Positions 37,397 to 48,034 of a stretch of DNA of 64,000 nucleotides are shown piece after piece (the first letter of the stretch is position 1; each line of letters starts with the position of its first letter). The position numbers and the translations under genes are program-made. The notes beneath the pieces were generated by a model. It worked only from the letters and a program-made list of their open reading frames with translations, had not been told where the DNA came from and did no database searches. The stretch comes from Microbacterium sp. Gd 4-13 (lineage in GTDB: Bacteria; Actinomycetota; Actinomycetes; Actinomycetales; Microbacteriaceae), in NCBI RefSeq assembly GCF_003095395.1, contig NZ_QEIJ01000003.1, forward strand, positions 124,001 to 188,000, read 5' to 3'.

Positions 37397-39526
37397 TCAG
37401 CGGATGCTGTTGTCGTGCCCGTGGCTGCCGTTGCCGCCGTGCGTCGGGGCAGGCATCGACTTCTGCATCTGAACGAGGAACTCCACGTTCGACTGCGTCT
37501 CCTTGAGCTTGCCGAGCACGACCTCGAGCGCCTGCTGCGGGTCGAGACCCGCGAGCGCGCGCCGCAGCTTCCAGGTGATCTTGACCTCGTCGGCCGAGAG
37601 CAGCATCTCTTCGCGGCGGGTGCTCGACGCGTTGACGTCGACGGCCGGGAAGATGCGCTTGTCGGCGAGCTGGCGGCTGAGGCGCAGCTCGCTGTTGCCG
37701 GTGCCCTTGAACTCCTCGAAGATCACGTCGTCCATCTTCGAACCGGTCTCGACGAGGGCCGTCGCGAGGATCGTGAGCGATCCGCCGTTCTCGATGTTGC
37801 GCGCGGCGCCGAAGAAGCGCTTGGGCGGGTACAGAGCGGATGCGTCGACGCCACCGGTGAGCACGCGACCCGAGGTCGGCGCGGTGATGTTGTAGGCGCG
37901 GCCGAGGCGGGTGATCGAGTCGAGCAGCACCACGACGTCGCGACCGAGCTCCACGAGGCGCTTGGCGCGCTCGATGGCGAGCTCGGCGACCGTGGTGTGG
38001 TCTTCGGCGGGGCGGTCGAACGTCGAGGCGATGACCTCGCCCTTCACCGTCCGCTGCATGTCGGTGACCTCTTCGGGACGCTCGTCGACGAGGACGACCA
38101 TCAGGTGCACCTCGGGGTTGTTCTGCGCGATCGCGTTGGCGATCTGCTGCAGGACGATCGTCTTGCCGGCCTTCGGCGGAGCGACGATGAGGCCGCGCTG
38201 GCCCTTGCCGATCGGGGCGACGAGGTCGATGATGCGCTGGGTCAGCTTCTCGGGCGCCGTCTCGAGGCGCAGGCGGTCCTGCGGGTAGAGCGGGGTGAGG
38301 TTGCCGAACTCGACGCGTGTGGCCGCGTCTTCGACCGACAGGCCGTTGATCGCATCGACCTTGACGAGCGCGTTGTACTTCTGGCGGCCCGACTGCTCGC
38401 CCTCGCGGGGCTGCTTGATCGCGCCGACGACGGCGTCGCCCTTGCGGAGGTTGTACTTCTTCACCTGGCCGAGCGAGACGTAGACGTCGCTGGTGCCGGG
38501 GAGGTAGCCGGTGGTGCGCACGAACGCGTAGTTGTCGAGCACGTCGAGGATGCCCGCGATCGGGATGAGGACGTCGTCCTCGCCGATCTCGGTGTCGAAC
38601 TCGTCGCCCGTCGTCTGGGGGCCGCGACGCTTGTTGCGCTGGCGGTTGCGCCCGTTCGACTGCTCGTTGTCGGCCTCGGCGGCGGGCGCCGGCTCGGCCT
38701 TCTCGGGCGCGTTGCTGTTGCCGCGTCCGTTGCCACGGCCGTTGCCGTTTCCGTTTCCGTTGCTCTGCGCGTTGCCGCCGTTGGGCGCACCGTTCTCGGC
38801 GGCGCCCCCCTCGGCATTCGCGGCGTTGCCGCGGTTGCGGTTGCGGTTGCGGCTGCGACCACGACCCCGCGGGGCGGAGTCTTCGGCGTTCTCCGAGTTG
38901 TCGGAGTTCGACGAGGAGTTCTCGGCGGCCGCGTCTTCGGCGGGCGTCTCGGTCTCGGCGGGGGCCTTCTCGGCGTCCGCAGCCTTATCGGCGGCGGCCT
39001 CCTCAGCGGGAGCCTCGTCGGCCGGAGCGTCGGTGGCGGGCTCGTCGGCGGCGGGTGCCTCGACGGGTGCGTCGACGGCGACCTCGGCGGGCGCGGACTC
39101 AGCGGCAGGCGCGGAATCCTCGGCCGGCGCGGACTTGGGCGCGACCTCGGCCTCGGGGGCCTGCTCCGCGACCGGTGCGGCCTCTTCGGGCTTCGGGTCG
39201 GTGCTCTTCGCACGACGCGGTGCGCGCTTGCGCGGCGCCTTGACGGGCTTGGTCTCGGCGGGCGTCTCTGCCTCGGCGGGCGCAGCCTCGGCGGGCGCAG
39301 CCTCGGCGGGCGCAGCCTCGGCGGGCGCAGCGTCCGTGGACGCTGCCTCGGCGGCCGCGGCGTCGGCGACGGCCTGGGCATCGGCTTCAGGCACCGGCGG
39401 CGCCTCGGCGACCGGGGTCTCGGGCGACGACTCGGCGGATGCCGCAGCGTCGGGGGTGGTGTCGACGGCGGCGTTCGATTCTTCGGACGGCGCGTCGGCA
39501 GTGTGGATCTCGGAGATGGACTCCAC
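37397..39526 (-). CDS. rho: transcription termination factor Rho, with long disordered N-terminus
   Basis: Hexameric RNA-dependent ATPase that terminates transcription. The 709-aa protein has its conserved part only from about residue 310: cold-shock-like RNA-binding domain ([20 protein letters not shown] and [16 protein letters not shown]), P-loop [15 protein letters not shown], Walker [17 protein letters not shown] and the Q-loop/R-loop region [20 protein letters not shown] ([16 protein letters not shown]). The first ~210 residues are Ala/Glu/Pro-rich and acidic; the next ~100 are Arg/Asn/Gly-rich. I do not see the usual N-terminal Rho_N helix bundle. The GTG at 39526 follows GGGAG, and a stop codon lies nine codons upstream, so no earlier start is possible. 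Confidence 0.97.
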   Translation of the reverse strand: MESISEIHTADAPSEESNAAVDTTPDAAASAESSPETPVAEAPPVPEADAQAVADAAAAEAASTDAAPAEAAPAEAAPAEAAPAEAETPAETKPVKAPRKRAPRRAKSTDPKPEEAAPVAEQAPEAEVAPKSAPAEDSAPAAESAPAEVAVDAPVEAPAADEPATDAPADEAPAEEAAADKAADAEKAPAETETPAEDAAAENSSSNSDNSENAEDSAPRGRGRSRNRNRNRGNAANAEGGAAENGAPNGGNAQSNGNGNGNGRGNGRGNSNAPEKAEPAPAAEADNEQSNGRNRQRNKRRGPQTTGDEFDTEIGEDDVLIPIAGILDVLDNYAFVRTTGYLPGTSDVYVSLGQVKKYNLRKGDAVVGAIKQPREGEQSGRQKYNALVKVDAINGLSVEDAATRVEFGNLTPLYPQDRLRLETAPEKLTQRIIDLVAPIGKGQRGLIVAPPKAGKTIVLQQIANAIAQNNPEVHLMVVLVDERPEEVTDMQRTVKGEVIASTFDRPAEDHTTVAELAIERAKRLVELGRDVVVLLDSITRLGRAYNITAPTSGRVLTGGVDASALYPPKRFFGAARNIENGGSLTILATALVETGSKMDDVIFEEFKGTGNSELRLSRQLADKRIFPAVDVNASSTRREEMLLSADEVKITWKLRRALAGLDPQQALEVVLGKLKETQSNVEFLVQMQKSMPAPTHGGNGSHGHDNSIR
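39271..39330. repeat. four tandem 15-bp repeats inside rho
   Basis: Four perfect copies of CCTCGGCGGGCGCAG in direct tandem, encoding repeated Pro-Ala-Glu-Ala-Ala on the minus strand. In-frame unit length suggests copy number can vary without disrupting the gene. Confidence 0.85.
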
Positions 39527-39673
39527 GAGTGCTCCCTTGTAGACGGATGATCAGACCGCACTCGACGCCGGTACGACAGGCATCGTCATTCACCGCAGTT
39601 CGTCAAGCGCAGAGGCGCTATTTCGGGTTGCGGGTGCGTGCGGTAGTTCGCAGAATTGCGACCGGGGCCAGAT
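39527..39673. other. thrB-rho intergenic leader
   Basis: A 147-bp gap. On the minus strand it holds TTGACG as a possible -35 and a 12-codon ORF starting ATGACGATGCCTGTC that ends before the rho ribosome binding site. Neither is conclusive. No strong hairpin is seen. Confidence 0.25.
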
Positions 39674-40618
39674 TCACGTGGGATACGTGGTACCCCCGGC
39701 ATTGTCCCTCACTGTACCACCCTTGACATCGACGGCGAGCATGAGGGCGTTCCACGGGGTGTCGGCCACCGAGGCGGCCAGATCGGCCGCTTCGAGGCGT
39801 CGACCGGGGCCGTCGGCGAGCACGAGCACGCTCGGTCCGGCACCGGAGACGACGGCGGCGAACCCGGCCGCGCGCAGTGCCCGCACCAGCTTGTCGGTCT
39901 CGGGCATCGCCTGTGCGCGGTAGTTCTGGTGCAGCCGGTCTTCGGTGGCCGCCAGCAGCAGGTCGGGGCTCTGGGTCATGGCGGCGATGAGCAGCGCGGA
40001 GCGCGACAGGTTGAACACGGCGTCCTCGTACGAGACGTGCTCCGGCTGAAGGCTGCGTGCGACCTTCGTCGACATCGTGAACTCAGGGACGAGCACCAGC
40101 GGTGACACGCCGCGGTGCACGATGAGCTGCTTGTGCTGCGGCGACGCAGCATCCATCCAGGCGATGGTGAGACCGCCGAAGAGGGCGGGGGCGACGTTGT
40201 CGGGGTGCCCCTCGAGCTCGGTCGCCAAGCGCAGAAGGGTCTCGTCCGACAGCTCCACGTCGCCCGCGAGCAGCCCCTTGGCCGCGAGGAGCCCCGAGAC
40301 GACCGCGGCTCCCGACGAGCCCATGCCGCGGCCGTGCGGGATGACGTTCACCGCCTCCAGCCGCACCCCCGGGAGGGTTCGGCCGACCGCGGCGTAGGCG
40401 TGCGCCATCGACCGCACGACGAGGTGCGACGCGTCCAGCGGTACGGATGCTGCGCCCTCGCCCGAGACGACGATCTCGACCCCGTCGGTCGCGAGCTGTG
40501 TGACGACGAGTTCGTCGTACACGCTGAGGGCGAGCCCGAGCGTGTCGAAACCCGGTCCGAGGTTGGCGCTCGTCGCGGGGACCCGGACGACGACCGAGCG
40601 GCCGCCGCCCTGGGTCAC
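39674..40618 (-). CDS. thrB: homoserine kinase
   Basis: GHMP-family kinase making O-phosphohomoserine for ThrC. The 314-aa protein has the substrate motif [21 protein letters not shown], the ATP loop [20 protein letters not shown] and the third GHMP motif [15 protein letters not shown]. The GTG start at 40618 overlaps the thrC stop in GTGA, so translation is coupled. Member of the lysA-hom-thrC-thrB operon. Confidence 0.97.
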   Translation of the reverse strand: MTQGGGRSVVVRVPATSANLGPGFDTLGLALSVYDELVVTQLATDGVEIVVSGEGAASVPLDASHLVVRSMAHAYAAVGRTLPGVRLEAVNVIPHGRGMGSSGAAVVSGLLAAKGLLAGDVELSDETLLRLATELEGHPDNVAPALFGGLTIAWMDAASPQHKQLIVHRGVSPLVLVPEFTMSTKVARSLQPEHVSYEDAVFNLSRSALLIAAMTQSPDLLLAATEDRLHQNYRAQAMPETDKLVRALRAAGFAAVVSGAGPSVLVLADGPGRRLEAADLAASVADTPWNALMLAVDVKGGTVRDNAGGTTYPT

Positions 40619-41700
40619 GCCGACGCCTCGGCGACGAGCCCGAGCACCGATGCGACCTCGGAGGTGGCGGCGTCGACGACCGTCGGCTCGACCTGCGACC
40701 CGTCGGGCTGACGGAGCGCCCACTGGGGATCCTTCAGACCGTGGCCGGTGACCGTGAGCACCACGCGGGAGCCCGCGGGGATGACACCGGCCTCAGCGCG
40801 CTCGAGGAGTCCCGCGACGCTGATCGCGGAGGCGGGCTCGACGAAGATGCCGACCTCGCCGGAGAGGATCTTCTGCGCCGCGAGGATGCGCTCGTCGTCG
40901 ATGGCTCCGAAGTAGCCGTCGGTCGCCTCGCGCGCCTGCAGGGCGAGATCCCACGATGCCGGGTTGCCGATGCGGATCGCGCTGGCGATCGTGTCGGGGT
41001 TCTTCACGACCTCGCCGCGGACGAGCGGCGCGGAGCCGGCGGCCTGGAAGCCGAACATGCGGGGCACCCGGTTGGCGACCCCGCGGTCGGCCTCTTCGCG
41101 GTAGCCGCGCGAGTAGGCGGTGTAGTTGCCGGCGTTGCCGACGGGGATGAAGTGGAAGTCGGGAGCGTCGCCGAGCACTTCGACGACCTCGTACGCCGCG
41201 GTCTTCTGACCCTCGATGCGGTCGGGGTTGACGGAGTTCACCAGGTGCACCGGGTAGTGCTCGGCGAGCTCGCGCGCGATCTCGAGGCAGTCGTCGAAGT
41301 TGCCGCGTACCTGGATCAGACGACCGTCGTGCGCGACGGCCTGGCTGAGCTTGCCCATCGCGATCTTGCCCTCGGGCACGAGCACGGCCGCGGTGATGCC
41401 GGCGTGCGCGGCGTAGGCGGCCGCGGAGGCCGACGTGTTGCCGGTCGAGGCGCAGATGACCGCCTTCGCGCCGTGCTCGACGGCACGGGAGAGCGCGACC
41501 GTCATGCCGCGGTCCTTGAACGACCCGGTCGGGTTCATGCCCTCGAACTTCACCCACACGTCGGCGCCGGTGCGACGCGAGAGCGCAGGGGCGGGAAGCA
41601 GCGGCGTGCCGCCCTCGCCCAGGGTGACGACGGTCGAGGCGTCGGTGACGCCCAGTCGGTCGGCGTATTCGCGGAGGACTCCGCGCCAGAGGTGTGCCAT
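40615..41700 (-). CDS. thrC: threonine synthase
   Basis: PLP enzyme converting O-phosphohomoserine to threonine. The 361-aa protein has the PLP lysine in [18 protein letters not shown], the serine/glycine loop [19 protein letters not shown], and the phosphate-binding [15 protein letters not shown]. Length and motifs match the short bacterial class found in actinobacteria. One base separates the hom stop from the ATG; its stop overlaps thrB. Confidence 0.97.
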   Translation of the reverse strand: MAHLWRGVLREYADRLGVTDASTVVTLGEGGTPLLPAPALSRRTGADVWVKFEGMNPTGSFKDRGMTVALSRAVEHGAKAVICASTGNTSASAAAYAAHAGITAAVLVPEGKIAMGKLSQAVAHDGRLIQVRGNFDDCLEIARELAEHYPVHLVNSVNPDRIEGQKTAAYEVVEVLGDAPDFHFIPVGNAGNYTAYSRGYREEADRGVANRVPRMFGFQAAGSAPLVRGEVVKNPDTIASAIRIGNPASWDLALQAREATDGYFGAIDDERILAAQKILSGEVGIFVEPASAISVAGLLERAEAGVIPAGSRVVLTVTGHGLKDPQWALRQPDGSQVEPTVVDAATSEVASVLGLVAEASA

Positions 41701-41701
41701 C

Positions 41702-43045
41702 TCAGTCTCCTTCTACCCGCAGTACAGATACGACCCGGTCGACCACGCCGGTGGCGGCGAGCCGATCGACGGTCTCGCTGAGGTCTTTCTCGCGTGCCTT
41801 GTGCGTGCCGATGACCAGGCGGGCCTTCGGTGCGTCTTCGGTCGGGGGTTCTGCCGTCGGCGCGGCCGCCGCGGCGAGCACCGTCTGCTCGACGGTCGCG
41901 ATCGAGACGCGCCCCTCGTTCAGGATGCCGGCGATGGTCGCGAGCACTCCGGGCTGGTCGTCGACCTCGAGCGTGATCTGGTAGCGCGTGATGACGCGTC
42001 CGATCGGCGAGACCGGCAGGTTCGCGCGCGTGGACTCGGCGACTCCGACGCCGCCGGCGACGTGCCGACGAGCAGCCGAGACCACGTCGCCGAGCACGGC
42101 CGAGGCGGTCTGCACTCCCCCGGCACCCGCGCCGTAGAACATGAGGTTGCCGGCGGCCTCCGCCTGGACGAAGACCGCGTTGTTCGCGCCGTGGACGCTA
42201 GCGAGAGGGTGCGCGCGATCGACGAGGGCGGGGTAGACCCGCACCGAGATCGATTCGCCGTCGCCGTCGGTCGCCGCGAGGCGCTCGCAGACGGCGAGGA
42301 GCTTGATGACGTAGCCGGCGTGACGTGCGGCGTCGATCATCGAGCTGTCGATGCTCGTGATGCCCTCGCGGTGCACGGCCTCGAGCGGCACCGCGGTGTG
42401 GAACGCCAGGCTCGCGAGGATCGCGGCCTTCTGCGCCGCGTCGTAGCCCTCCACGTCGGCCGTCGGGTCGGCTTCGGCGTAGCCGAGCGCCTGCGCCTGC
42501 GCGAGCACGTCGGCGAAGTCGGCGCCCTCGGCGTCCATGCGGTCGAGGATGTAGTTCGTCGTTCCGTTGACGATGCCCATGATGCGCTGCACGCGGTCGC
42601 CGGCGAGCGAGTCGCGCAGGGGCCGGATGATGGGGATCGCACCGGCGGCGGCGGCCTCGTAGTAGACCTGCGCGCCCACCTGGTCGGCCGCGTCGAAGAT
42701 CTCGGGGCCGTGGGTCGCCAGGAGCGCCTTGTTGGCCGTCACGACGTCGGCGCCGGAGTTGATCGCCTGCAGCACGTACTCGCGGGCCGGGTCGATGCCG
42801 CCCATCAGCTCGATGACGATGTCGGCACCGACGATCAACTGCTCCGCGTCGGTCGTGAACAGCTCGCGGGGCAGGTCGACGTCGCGGGGCGCGTCGACGT
42901 CGCGGACGGCGATGCCGGCGAGTTCGAGCGAGGCTCCGGCACGGTCGGCGAGCTCGGCGCCGTGCCGCAGGAGAAGCGAGGCGACTTGCGAGCCGACGGA
43001 GCCCGCACCCAGCAGCGCGACTCGGAGGCGACGGTAATCGGTCAT
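41702..43045 (-). CDS. hom: homoserine dehydrogenase with ACT domain
   Basis: NAD(P)-dependent enzyme that reduces aspartate semialdehyde to homoserine. The 447-aa protein starts with the Rossmann motif [17 protein letters not shown], then [12 protein letters not shown], the catalytic region [16 protein letters not shown] and the family signature [27 protein letters not shown]. The C-terminal ~100 residues form an ACT domain ([21 protein letters not shown]), which usually gives threonine feedback inhibition. It overlaps lysA by four bases (ATGA). Confidence 0.97.
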   Translation of the reverse strand: MTDYRRLRVALLGAGSVGSQVASLLLRHGAELADRAGASLELAGIAVRDVDAPRDVDLPRELFTTDAEQLIVGADIVIELMGGIDPAREYVLQAINSGADVVTANKALLATHGPEIFDAADQVGAQVYYEAAAAGAIPIIRPLRDSLAGDRVQRIMGIVNGTTNYILDRMDAEGADFADVLAQAQALGYAEADPTADVEGYDAAQKAAILASLAFHTAVPLEAVHREGITSIDSSMIDAARHAGYVIKLLAVCERLAATDGDGESISVRVYPALVDRAHPLASVHGANNAVFVQAEAAGNLMFYGAGAGGVQTASAVLGDVVSAARRHVAGGVGVAESTRANLPVSPIGRVITRYQITLEVDDQPGVLATIAGILNEGRVSIATVEQTVLAAAAAPTAEPPTEDAPKARLVIGTHKAREKDLSETVDRLAATGVVDRVVSVLRVEGD

Positions 43046-44469
43046 GCGATCCCTTCGGTGGTGGTCTCCGCCGCCACGACAGCTCCGACGTCGCGGGAGA
43101 GGAGGTCGGCGACGCTCTCGCGGCGCACGATGACGCGGGCTTCACCGTCGCGCACGGCGACGACCGCGGCCCGCGGGGTGTAGTTGTAGGTGCTCGCCAG
43201 CGAGAAGCAGTAGGCGCCGGTGGCGGGCACGGCGAGGAGGTCGCCCGGGGCGACGTCGCCGGGGAGGTACTCGGCGTCGACGACGATGTCGCCCGACTCG
43301 CAGTGGTGTCCGACGACGCGGCTCAGCGCGGGCGCGGCGGCGGTCGTGCGCGACGCGATCCGCGCGCTGTACTGCGCGCCGTAGAGGGCGGGGCGGGCGT
43401 TGTCGCTCATGCCGCCATCGACGCTGACGTAGACGCGCTCGAGGTCGTCGCCGACGCGGACGGGCTTGACCGTGCCCACCTCGTAGAGCGTGACGCCGGC
43501 CTGACCGACGATGACGCGGCCGGGCTCGAACGCGATGTCGGGGATCGGGATGCTGCGCGCCGCGCACTCGGCGGCGACCGCGTCGACGATGCCCGACGCG
43601 ATCTCTTCGAGCGGGCGCGGGTCGTCGTGGGACGTGTAGGCGATGCCGAAACCGCCGCCGACGTTGAGGAGCGGGATCTCTCCCCCGGCCAGGAGTTCGG
43701 CGTGCAGCTCGACCAGACGCGCCGCCGACGCGCGGAACCCGGAGGCGTCGAAGATCTGCGAGCCGATGTGGGCGTGGAGTCCGATGAAGTCGAGTCCCGG
43801 CACCTCGCGGATCCGCGCGACCGCGGTCGCCGCATCCGTCATCGAGAAACCGAACTTCTGGTCTTCGTGGGCCGTCGCGAGGAACGCGTGCGTCTCGGCG
43901 TGCACACCCGTGCGCACGCGCACGAGCACGCGCTGCACCGCGCCGAGGCGCTCGGTGATCGCCGCGAGACGTTCGATCTCGATGGGGCTGTCGACGATGA
44001 TCGATCCGACGCCGACCTCGACCGCGCGTTCGAGCTCGGACACGGACTTGTTGTTGCCGTGGAAGCCGATGCGCGCGGGCTGGGCGCCACCGGCGAGGGC
44101 AACCTCGAGCTCACCGCGCGAGCACACGTCGACCGAGAGGTCTTCGCTCGTCACCCAGCGGACGATCTCGGTGCTGAGGAACGCCTTGCCGGCGTAGTAG
44201 GTGCGGGCCTTCACGCCGTGCGTCGCCGCGGCCGAGGCGAACGCGTCACGCGCGCGGCGCGCGTGGGCGCGCACCTCTTCTTCGTCGACGACGTAGAGCG
44301 GCGAGCCGAACGTCTCGACGAGCTCACGGGCCGACACACCGCCGAGCTCGAGGGTCCCGTCGGCGTCTCGGCGGGCGGACGCCGGCCAGATGCGGGCCGA
44401 CAGGTCGTTCGCGTCGGCGGGGACGGACAACCACTCGGGTGCGAGCGGCGCGGCAGGCGAGGCGGACAC
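43042..44469 (-). CDS. lysA: diaminopimelate decarboxylase
   Basis: PLP enzyme that makes lysine from meso-DAP. The 475-aa protein has an alanine-racemase-like barrel with the PLP lysine in RTYYAGKAFLSTEI, HAHIGSQIFDASGFR, the glycine-rich phosphate-binding LNVGGGFGIAYTS and the C-terminal catalytic motif GHHCESGDIVVD with its Cys. The GTG at 44469 is taken as start; a TTG 15 codons upstream is possible. A -10-like TAGACT lies ~85 nt upstream. First gene of the lysine/threonine operon. Confidence 0.95.
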   Translation of the reverse strand: MSASPAAPLAPEWLSVPADANDLSARIWPASARRDADGTLELGGVSARELVETFGSPLYVVDEEEVRAHARRARDAFASAAATHGVKARTYYAGKAFLSTEIVRWVTSEDLSVDVCSRGELEVALAGGAQPARIGFHGNNKSVSELERAVEVGVGSIIVDSPIEIERLAAITERLGAVQRVLVRVRTGVHAETHAFLATAHEDQKFGFSMTDAATAVARIREVPGLDFIGLHAHIGSQIFDASGFRASAARLVELHAELLAGGEIPLLNVGGGFGIAYTSHDDPRPLEEIASGIVDAVAAECAARSIPIPDIAFEPGRVIVGQAGVTLYEVGTVKPVRVGDDLERVYVSVDGGMSDNARPALYGAQYSARIASRTTAAAPALSRVVGHHCESGDIVVDAEYLPGDVAPGDLLAVPATGAYCFSLASTYNYTPRAAVVAVRDGEARVIVRRESVADLLSRDVGAVVAAETTTEGIA

Positions 44470-44551
44470 GGAGGGGACCAATCGACGGATGCGGCGGCGC
44501 CGGTCGCCAGGCAACGGATGCCGTGGGCTCGTCCACGCCGCGGGTGGTTGA

Positions 44552-44557
44552 AGTCTA
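44552..44557 (-). promoter_or_regulatory. possible -10 box of the lysA-hom-thrCB operon
   Basis: TAGACT on the minus strand, about 82 nt before the lysA GTG. No clear -35. Transcription from here would give a leader of roughly 75 nt. Confidence 0.35.
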
Positions 44558-44599
44558 GGGCACCGCCGCGCACTGCCCCGGCCGAACCGACGCTGCGCG

Positions 44600-45421
44600 T
44601 CAGCCGCAGGTGCCCTTCTCGCCGAGGGCGGCCGCGTCGAGGGCTGTCGCGTCGACCGCGAAGCGCGCCACGAGCTGCTGGCCTTCCACAGCCACCGACG
44701 TGATGCGCGCCGTCGCGGGGAGCTCGGTCGCGAGGCACACGGAGCGCGGCTGCAGCGAGGCGAGGGCCTCGTCGCCGTACCGGGCGCGCAGGTCGTCGAC
44801 CGTGCTCTGCGCCTCGTCGAAACGCACCAAAGAAGTGGTGAGCGTGATCGCCCCTTGGGAATGACCTGGCGCGAGGGTCAATCCGACGGAGGCTTTCCGC
44901 CCGCCCGCCGAGACCGCGGTCGACGCGGTGACGTCGGCACCATCGAAACCGAACGTCGCACTGCCGCCGCTCGCCGCCGCCATGTAGGCGAGCTGGCTCG
45001 CATCGATGCGAAGCTCGCCGCGCACCTCGCGCGCCGTGCTCTGCTCGCCGAGAGACACGTCCGTGAGTTCGAGTGACGAATCGCCCGCGCCGCCGGCGAG
45101 GTTCACGTTCTGCGACGACACGGTGACCAGGCTCAGATTGCGCAGCAGCAACTGGGGCAGCACCGGCCCGGAGATCTCGGTGTCGACTCGTTGCGTGGCG
45201 GGCAGTCCGCTCACCTGGATGACCGATCGGCTGATCGTCGACTGCAGCATCGAGCGCGCGATCCAGTCGAGGACGCCGAAGACGAGCCCGACGAAGACGA
45301 GCACGACGACCACGACCACGGCGATACGCCCCGCGCGCCCCGATCCGCGGGACTCGGGGTTCACCGCGGGAACCGGAACGACGGGCGCCAGCACCTCGGT
45401 GCGCTCGGATTCCATGACCAT
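44600..45421 (-). CDS. DUF2993 (LmeA-like) membrane-anchored protein, copy 1
   Basis: Extracytoplasmic protein of the DUF2993 family. The mycobacterial member LmeA binds phospholipid and affects lipomannan elongation. The 273-aa protein has a cytoplasmic N-terminus, one signal-anchor helix at about residues 31-52 (RIAVVVVVVLVFVGLVFGVL) and a C-terminal beta-rich domain ending in CG. SVCLATELPATARITSVAVEGQQLVARF is the family C-terminal pattern, with two cysteines (SVC and final TCG) that could pair. Two ATGs occur at the start (45421 and 45415). Adjacent paralogue at 45505. Confidence 0.75.
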   Translation of the reverse strand: MVMESERTEVLAPVVPVPAVNPESRGSGRAGRIAVVVVVVLVFVGLVFGVLDWIARSMLQSTISRSVIQVSGLPATQRVDTEISGPVLPQLLLRNLSLVTVSSQNVNLAGGAGDSSLELTDVSLGEQSTAREVRGELRIDASQLAYMAAASGGSATFGFDGADVTASTAVSAGGRKASVGLTLAPGHSQGAITLTTSLVRFDEAQSTVDDLRARYGDEALASLQPRSVCLATELPATARITSVAVEGQQLVARFAVDATALDAAALGEKGTCG

Positions 45422-45504
45422 TCACGCAGTGTGCCGACACCTCGGGGCGTGCCGGGCGACGGTGGGAGGAACGAGAGCGGATCGAGCGGTGAACGGCAGG
45501 CGAA

Positions 45505-46308
45505 TCAGCCGCAGGTGCCGTTCTGACGCAGCAGCGGATCGACGACGACGGCGCCGTCGATGTCGAAGTCGGCGACGACCTCCGCTCCGTCGACGGAGAC
45601 CGAGGTCAGCGTGAGGGCCGACGGGAGGTACTGGGCGATGCAGACGTCCCACGTGCGCAGCACCGTGTCGGCGAGACCGCCGAACTGCTGGCGCAGGGCG
45701 TCGGCGGTGAGCTCTACCCCGCCCGCCGAGAACGACGACGGCGTGAGCGTGAGATCCCCCGCACTCCCCGCGGCCGGGAGGAGCGCGATCCCCACCGGGA
45801 TACCGACGCCGAACAGGCTGAGCTCGGTCGATACGGTCACGTCGGGCGCGGCGATCCCCGCAGCATCCGCCGGAAACCCGTCTACCGTCGAGAGAAGGGC
45901 GCGAAGCTGGGTCTGGTCGAGGCGCACGGTGGCGGTTCCCGGTCCGGCGGCGGCATCGGCCCGGATCGGCATGTCGGTGATCGTGACCCGCACGTCACCC
46001 GACAGCTCGCCGAACGTCACATCCTCGGAGGCGATGGTGACCTCGTCGAGCGTTCCGGAGATCAGCTGGGGAATGACGAGCCCGGGCACCTCGACGTCGA
46101 CGGGCTGGTCGGCGGGGAGGCCGGCCTGCGACACGACCAGGGTGCGGATGCCGCCGGTCACCGCTCCGCGCGCGAGCCACTCGGCGCCGAAGGCGGCCGA
46201 CCCGACGAGCACGAGCACGATGACGAGCGTGACCATCCACGGCCACAGGCGACGCCGACGCTTCGGCTGCTCCGTCGGTTCGAACGGCAGCGTGTCGGCG
46301 TCGGTCAT
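45505..46308 (-). CDS. DUF2993 (LmeA-like) membrane-anchored protein, copy 2
   Basis: Paralogue of the neighbouring gene with the same plan: 267 aa, basic cytoplasmic segment PKRRRRLWPW, anchor helix at about residues 24-42 and a beta-rich extracytoplasmic domain. Shared features include GLPADQPVDVEVPGLVIPQLI near the anchor (GLPATQRVDTEISGPVLPQLL in copy 1) and the ending VCIAQYLPSALTLTSVSVDGAEVVADF with final GTCG. It lies four bases after argS and is probably co-transcribed with it. Function inferred from family only. Confidence 0.75.
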   Translation of the reverse strand: MTDADTLPFEPTEQPKRRRRLWPWMVTLVIVLVLVGSAAFGAEWLARGAVTGGIRTLVVSQAGLPADQPVDVEVPGLVIPQLISGTLDEVTIASEDVTFGELSGDVRVTITDMPIRADAAAGPGTATVRLDQTQLRALLSTVDGFPADAAGIAAPDVTVSTELSLFGVGIPVGIALLPAAGSAGDLTLTPSSFSAGGVELTADALRQQFGGLADTVLRTWDVCIAQYLPSALTLTSVSVDGAEVVADFDIDGAVVVDPLLRQNGTCG

Positions 46309-46312
46309 CGGG

Positions 46313-47977
46313 TCACATCCGTTCCGGAGCGCTCACGCCCAGCAGGTCGAGTCCGTTGCGCAGAACCTGACCGGTGGCGTCGTTCAGCCACAGGCGGGTG
46401 CGGTGCACGGATGCGACGGGTTCGTCGCCGAGCGGGATCACCCGGCAGCTGTCGTACCAGCGGTGGTAGAGGCCTGCGAGCTCTTCGAGGTAGCGGGCGA
46501 CGCGGTGCGGTTCGCGCACCTCGGCGGCGAAGGCGACCACGCGCGGGAACTCCTGCAGGGCGCCCAGGAGCGCCGACTCGGTCTCGTGATCGAGCAGTTC
46601 GGGGGCGAACTCCGAACGGTCCACACCCGAGGATGCGGCGTTGCGCGCCACGTTGTGCGTGCGCGCGTGGGCGTACTGCACGTAGAAGACGGGGTTGTCG
46701 TTCGTGCGCTTCTGCAGGATCTCGGGATCGAGCGTCAGCGGCGAATCGGCCGGGTAGCGCCCGAGGGAGTAGCGCAGCGCATCGGTGCCGAGCCAGGCCT
46801 GCAGGTCGTCGAGCTCGATGATGTTGCCCGCGCGCTTGCTGAGCTTGGCGCCGTTGATCGACACGAGCTGCCCGATGAGCACCTCGACGTTCTTCTCGGG
46901 GTCTTCGCCGGCCGCGCCCGCGAGCGCCTTGAGACGGTGCACGTAGCCGTGATGGTCGGCGCCGAGCAGGTAGATCTTGTGCGCGAAGCCGCGGTCGCCC
47001 TTGTTGAGGTAATAGGCGGCGTCGGCGGCGAAGTAGGTGTACTCGCCGTTGGACCGCCGGATGACGCGGTCTTTGTCGTCGCCGAAGTCGGTGGTGCGCA
47101 CCCAGACGGCGCCCTCGTCGTCGAACACGTGACCCTGCTCGCGGAGGCGGTCGACGGCCTCGTCGACGAGGCTCGGGGCGCCGTCGTTCCGGGCGTGCAG
47201 CACGCGCTCGGAGAACCAGACGTCGAAGTGCACGTTGAAGCGCTCGAGAGACGCCATGATCTCGTTGAGCTGGAATCCGTAGGCAAGCTCCGTCGCGAGC
47301 TCGATCTGCTCGGAACGCTCGAGCGACGCGATATCGGTCCGGGCTTCGACGACACGGGCCGCGAGCTGCCGGATGTAGTCGCCGGCGTAGCCGTCTTCGG
47401 GTGCGGCTTCATCGTTGACGGCCGCGACGACCGAGCGGCCGAAGCGCTCCATCTGCGCGCCGGCGTCGTTGATGTAGAACTCGCGCACGAGCGTGGCGCC
47501 GCTGGCCAGCAGCAGGCGCGCGATCGAGTCGCCCAGGGCCGCCCACCGCGTGTGCCCGATGTGCAGCGGTCCGGTCGGGTTGGCGCTGACGAACTCGAGG
47601 TTGATGGAGGTGCCGCGCTGGCTGTCGTTCGACCCGAAGGCGGCACCGGCCTCGACGATGGCCTTGGCCAGGGCGCCGGCAGCGGCGGCATCGAGGCGGA
47701 TGTTGATGAACCCGGGGCCGGCGACCTCGACGCTCGCGATGCCGTCGACGCTCTCGAGCCCGGCGGCGATCTCGGCGGCGAGCTCGCGGGGGTTCGCGCC
47801 GACCTTCTTCGCGAGCTTCATGGCGGCGTTCGACGCCCAGTCGCCGTGGTCGCGGTTCTTGGGCCGTTCGAGCGGCAGGTCGGCCGCGGTGAGACCCTCG
47901 GTCGACCCTTCGCGTCGCGCCTCGGCGAGAGGCGTCACGACGGCGAGCAGGGCGGCGGAGAGAACGTCAGGATCCAT
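46313..47977 (-). CDS. argS: arginyl-tRNA synthetase
   Basis: Class I synthetase charging tRNA-Arg. The 554-aa protein has the N-terminal Add1 domain, the HIGH-type motif [19 protein letters not shown], and the KMSKS equivalent SKRAGNII (class I ArgRS often lacks the canonical form). The C-terminal DALRD anticodon-binding domain starts near [12 protein letters not shown] and ends VSAPERM. TAGACT lies 9 nt before the ATG. argS heads the minus-strand block that includes lysA and thr genes, as in mycobacteria. Confidence 0.97.
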   Translation of the reverse strand: MDPDVLSAALLAVVTPLAEARREGSTEGLTAADLPLERPKNRDHGDWASNAAMKLAKKVGANPRELAAEIAAGLESVDGIASVEVAGPGFINIRLDAAAAGALAKAIVEAGAAFGSNDSQRGTSINLEFVSANPTGPLHIGHTRWAALGDSIARLLLASGATLVREFYINDAGAQMERFGRSVVAAVNDEAAPEDGYAGDYIRQLAARVVEARTDIASLERSEQIELATELAYGFQLNEIMASLERFNVHFDVWFSERVLHARNDGAPSLVDEAVDRLREQGHVFDDEGAVWVRTTDFGDDKDRVIRRSNGEYTYFAADAAYYLNKGDRGFAHKIYLLGADHHGYVHRLKALAGAAGEDPEKNVEVLIGQLVSINGAKLSKRAGNIIELDDLQAWLGTDALRYSLGRYPADSPLTLDPEILQKRTNDNPVFYVQYAHARTHNVARNAASSGVDRSEFAPELLDHETESALLGALQEFPRVVAFAAEVREPHRVARYLEELAGLYHRWYDSCRVIPLGDEPVASVHRTRLWLNDATGQVLRNGLDLLGVSAPERM

Positions 47978-47986
47978 AGCCTCACC

Positions 47987-47992
47987 AGTCTA
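47987..47992 (-). promoter_or_regulatory. -10 box of argS (near-leaderless)
   Basis: TAGACT on the minus strand is 9 nt before the argS ATG. Confidence 0.5.
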
Positions 47993-48034
47993 GGGTTTGC
48001 GCGGCTGCGGGCCGGGTCGGCGCCGCAGCCCCGG

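Noticed and set aside
39271..39330. CRISPR-like array
   Set aside because: The 15-bp units are contiguous, have no spacers and lie in frame in rho.
39527..39673. 12-codon leader ORF before rho
   Set aside because: Weak ribosome binding site, no terminator or alternative structure nearby; a short ORF of this size is expected by chance.
44470..44599. Lysine riboswitch upstream of lysA
   Set aside because: The likely leader is only ~75 nt and lacks the multi-helix core of an L-box.
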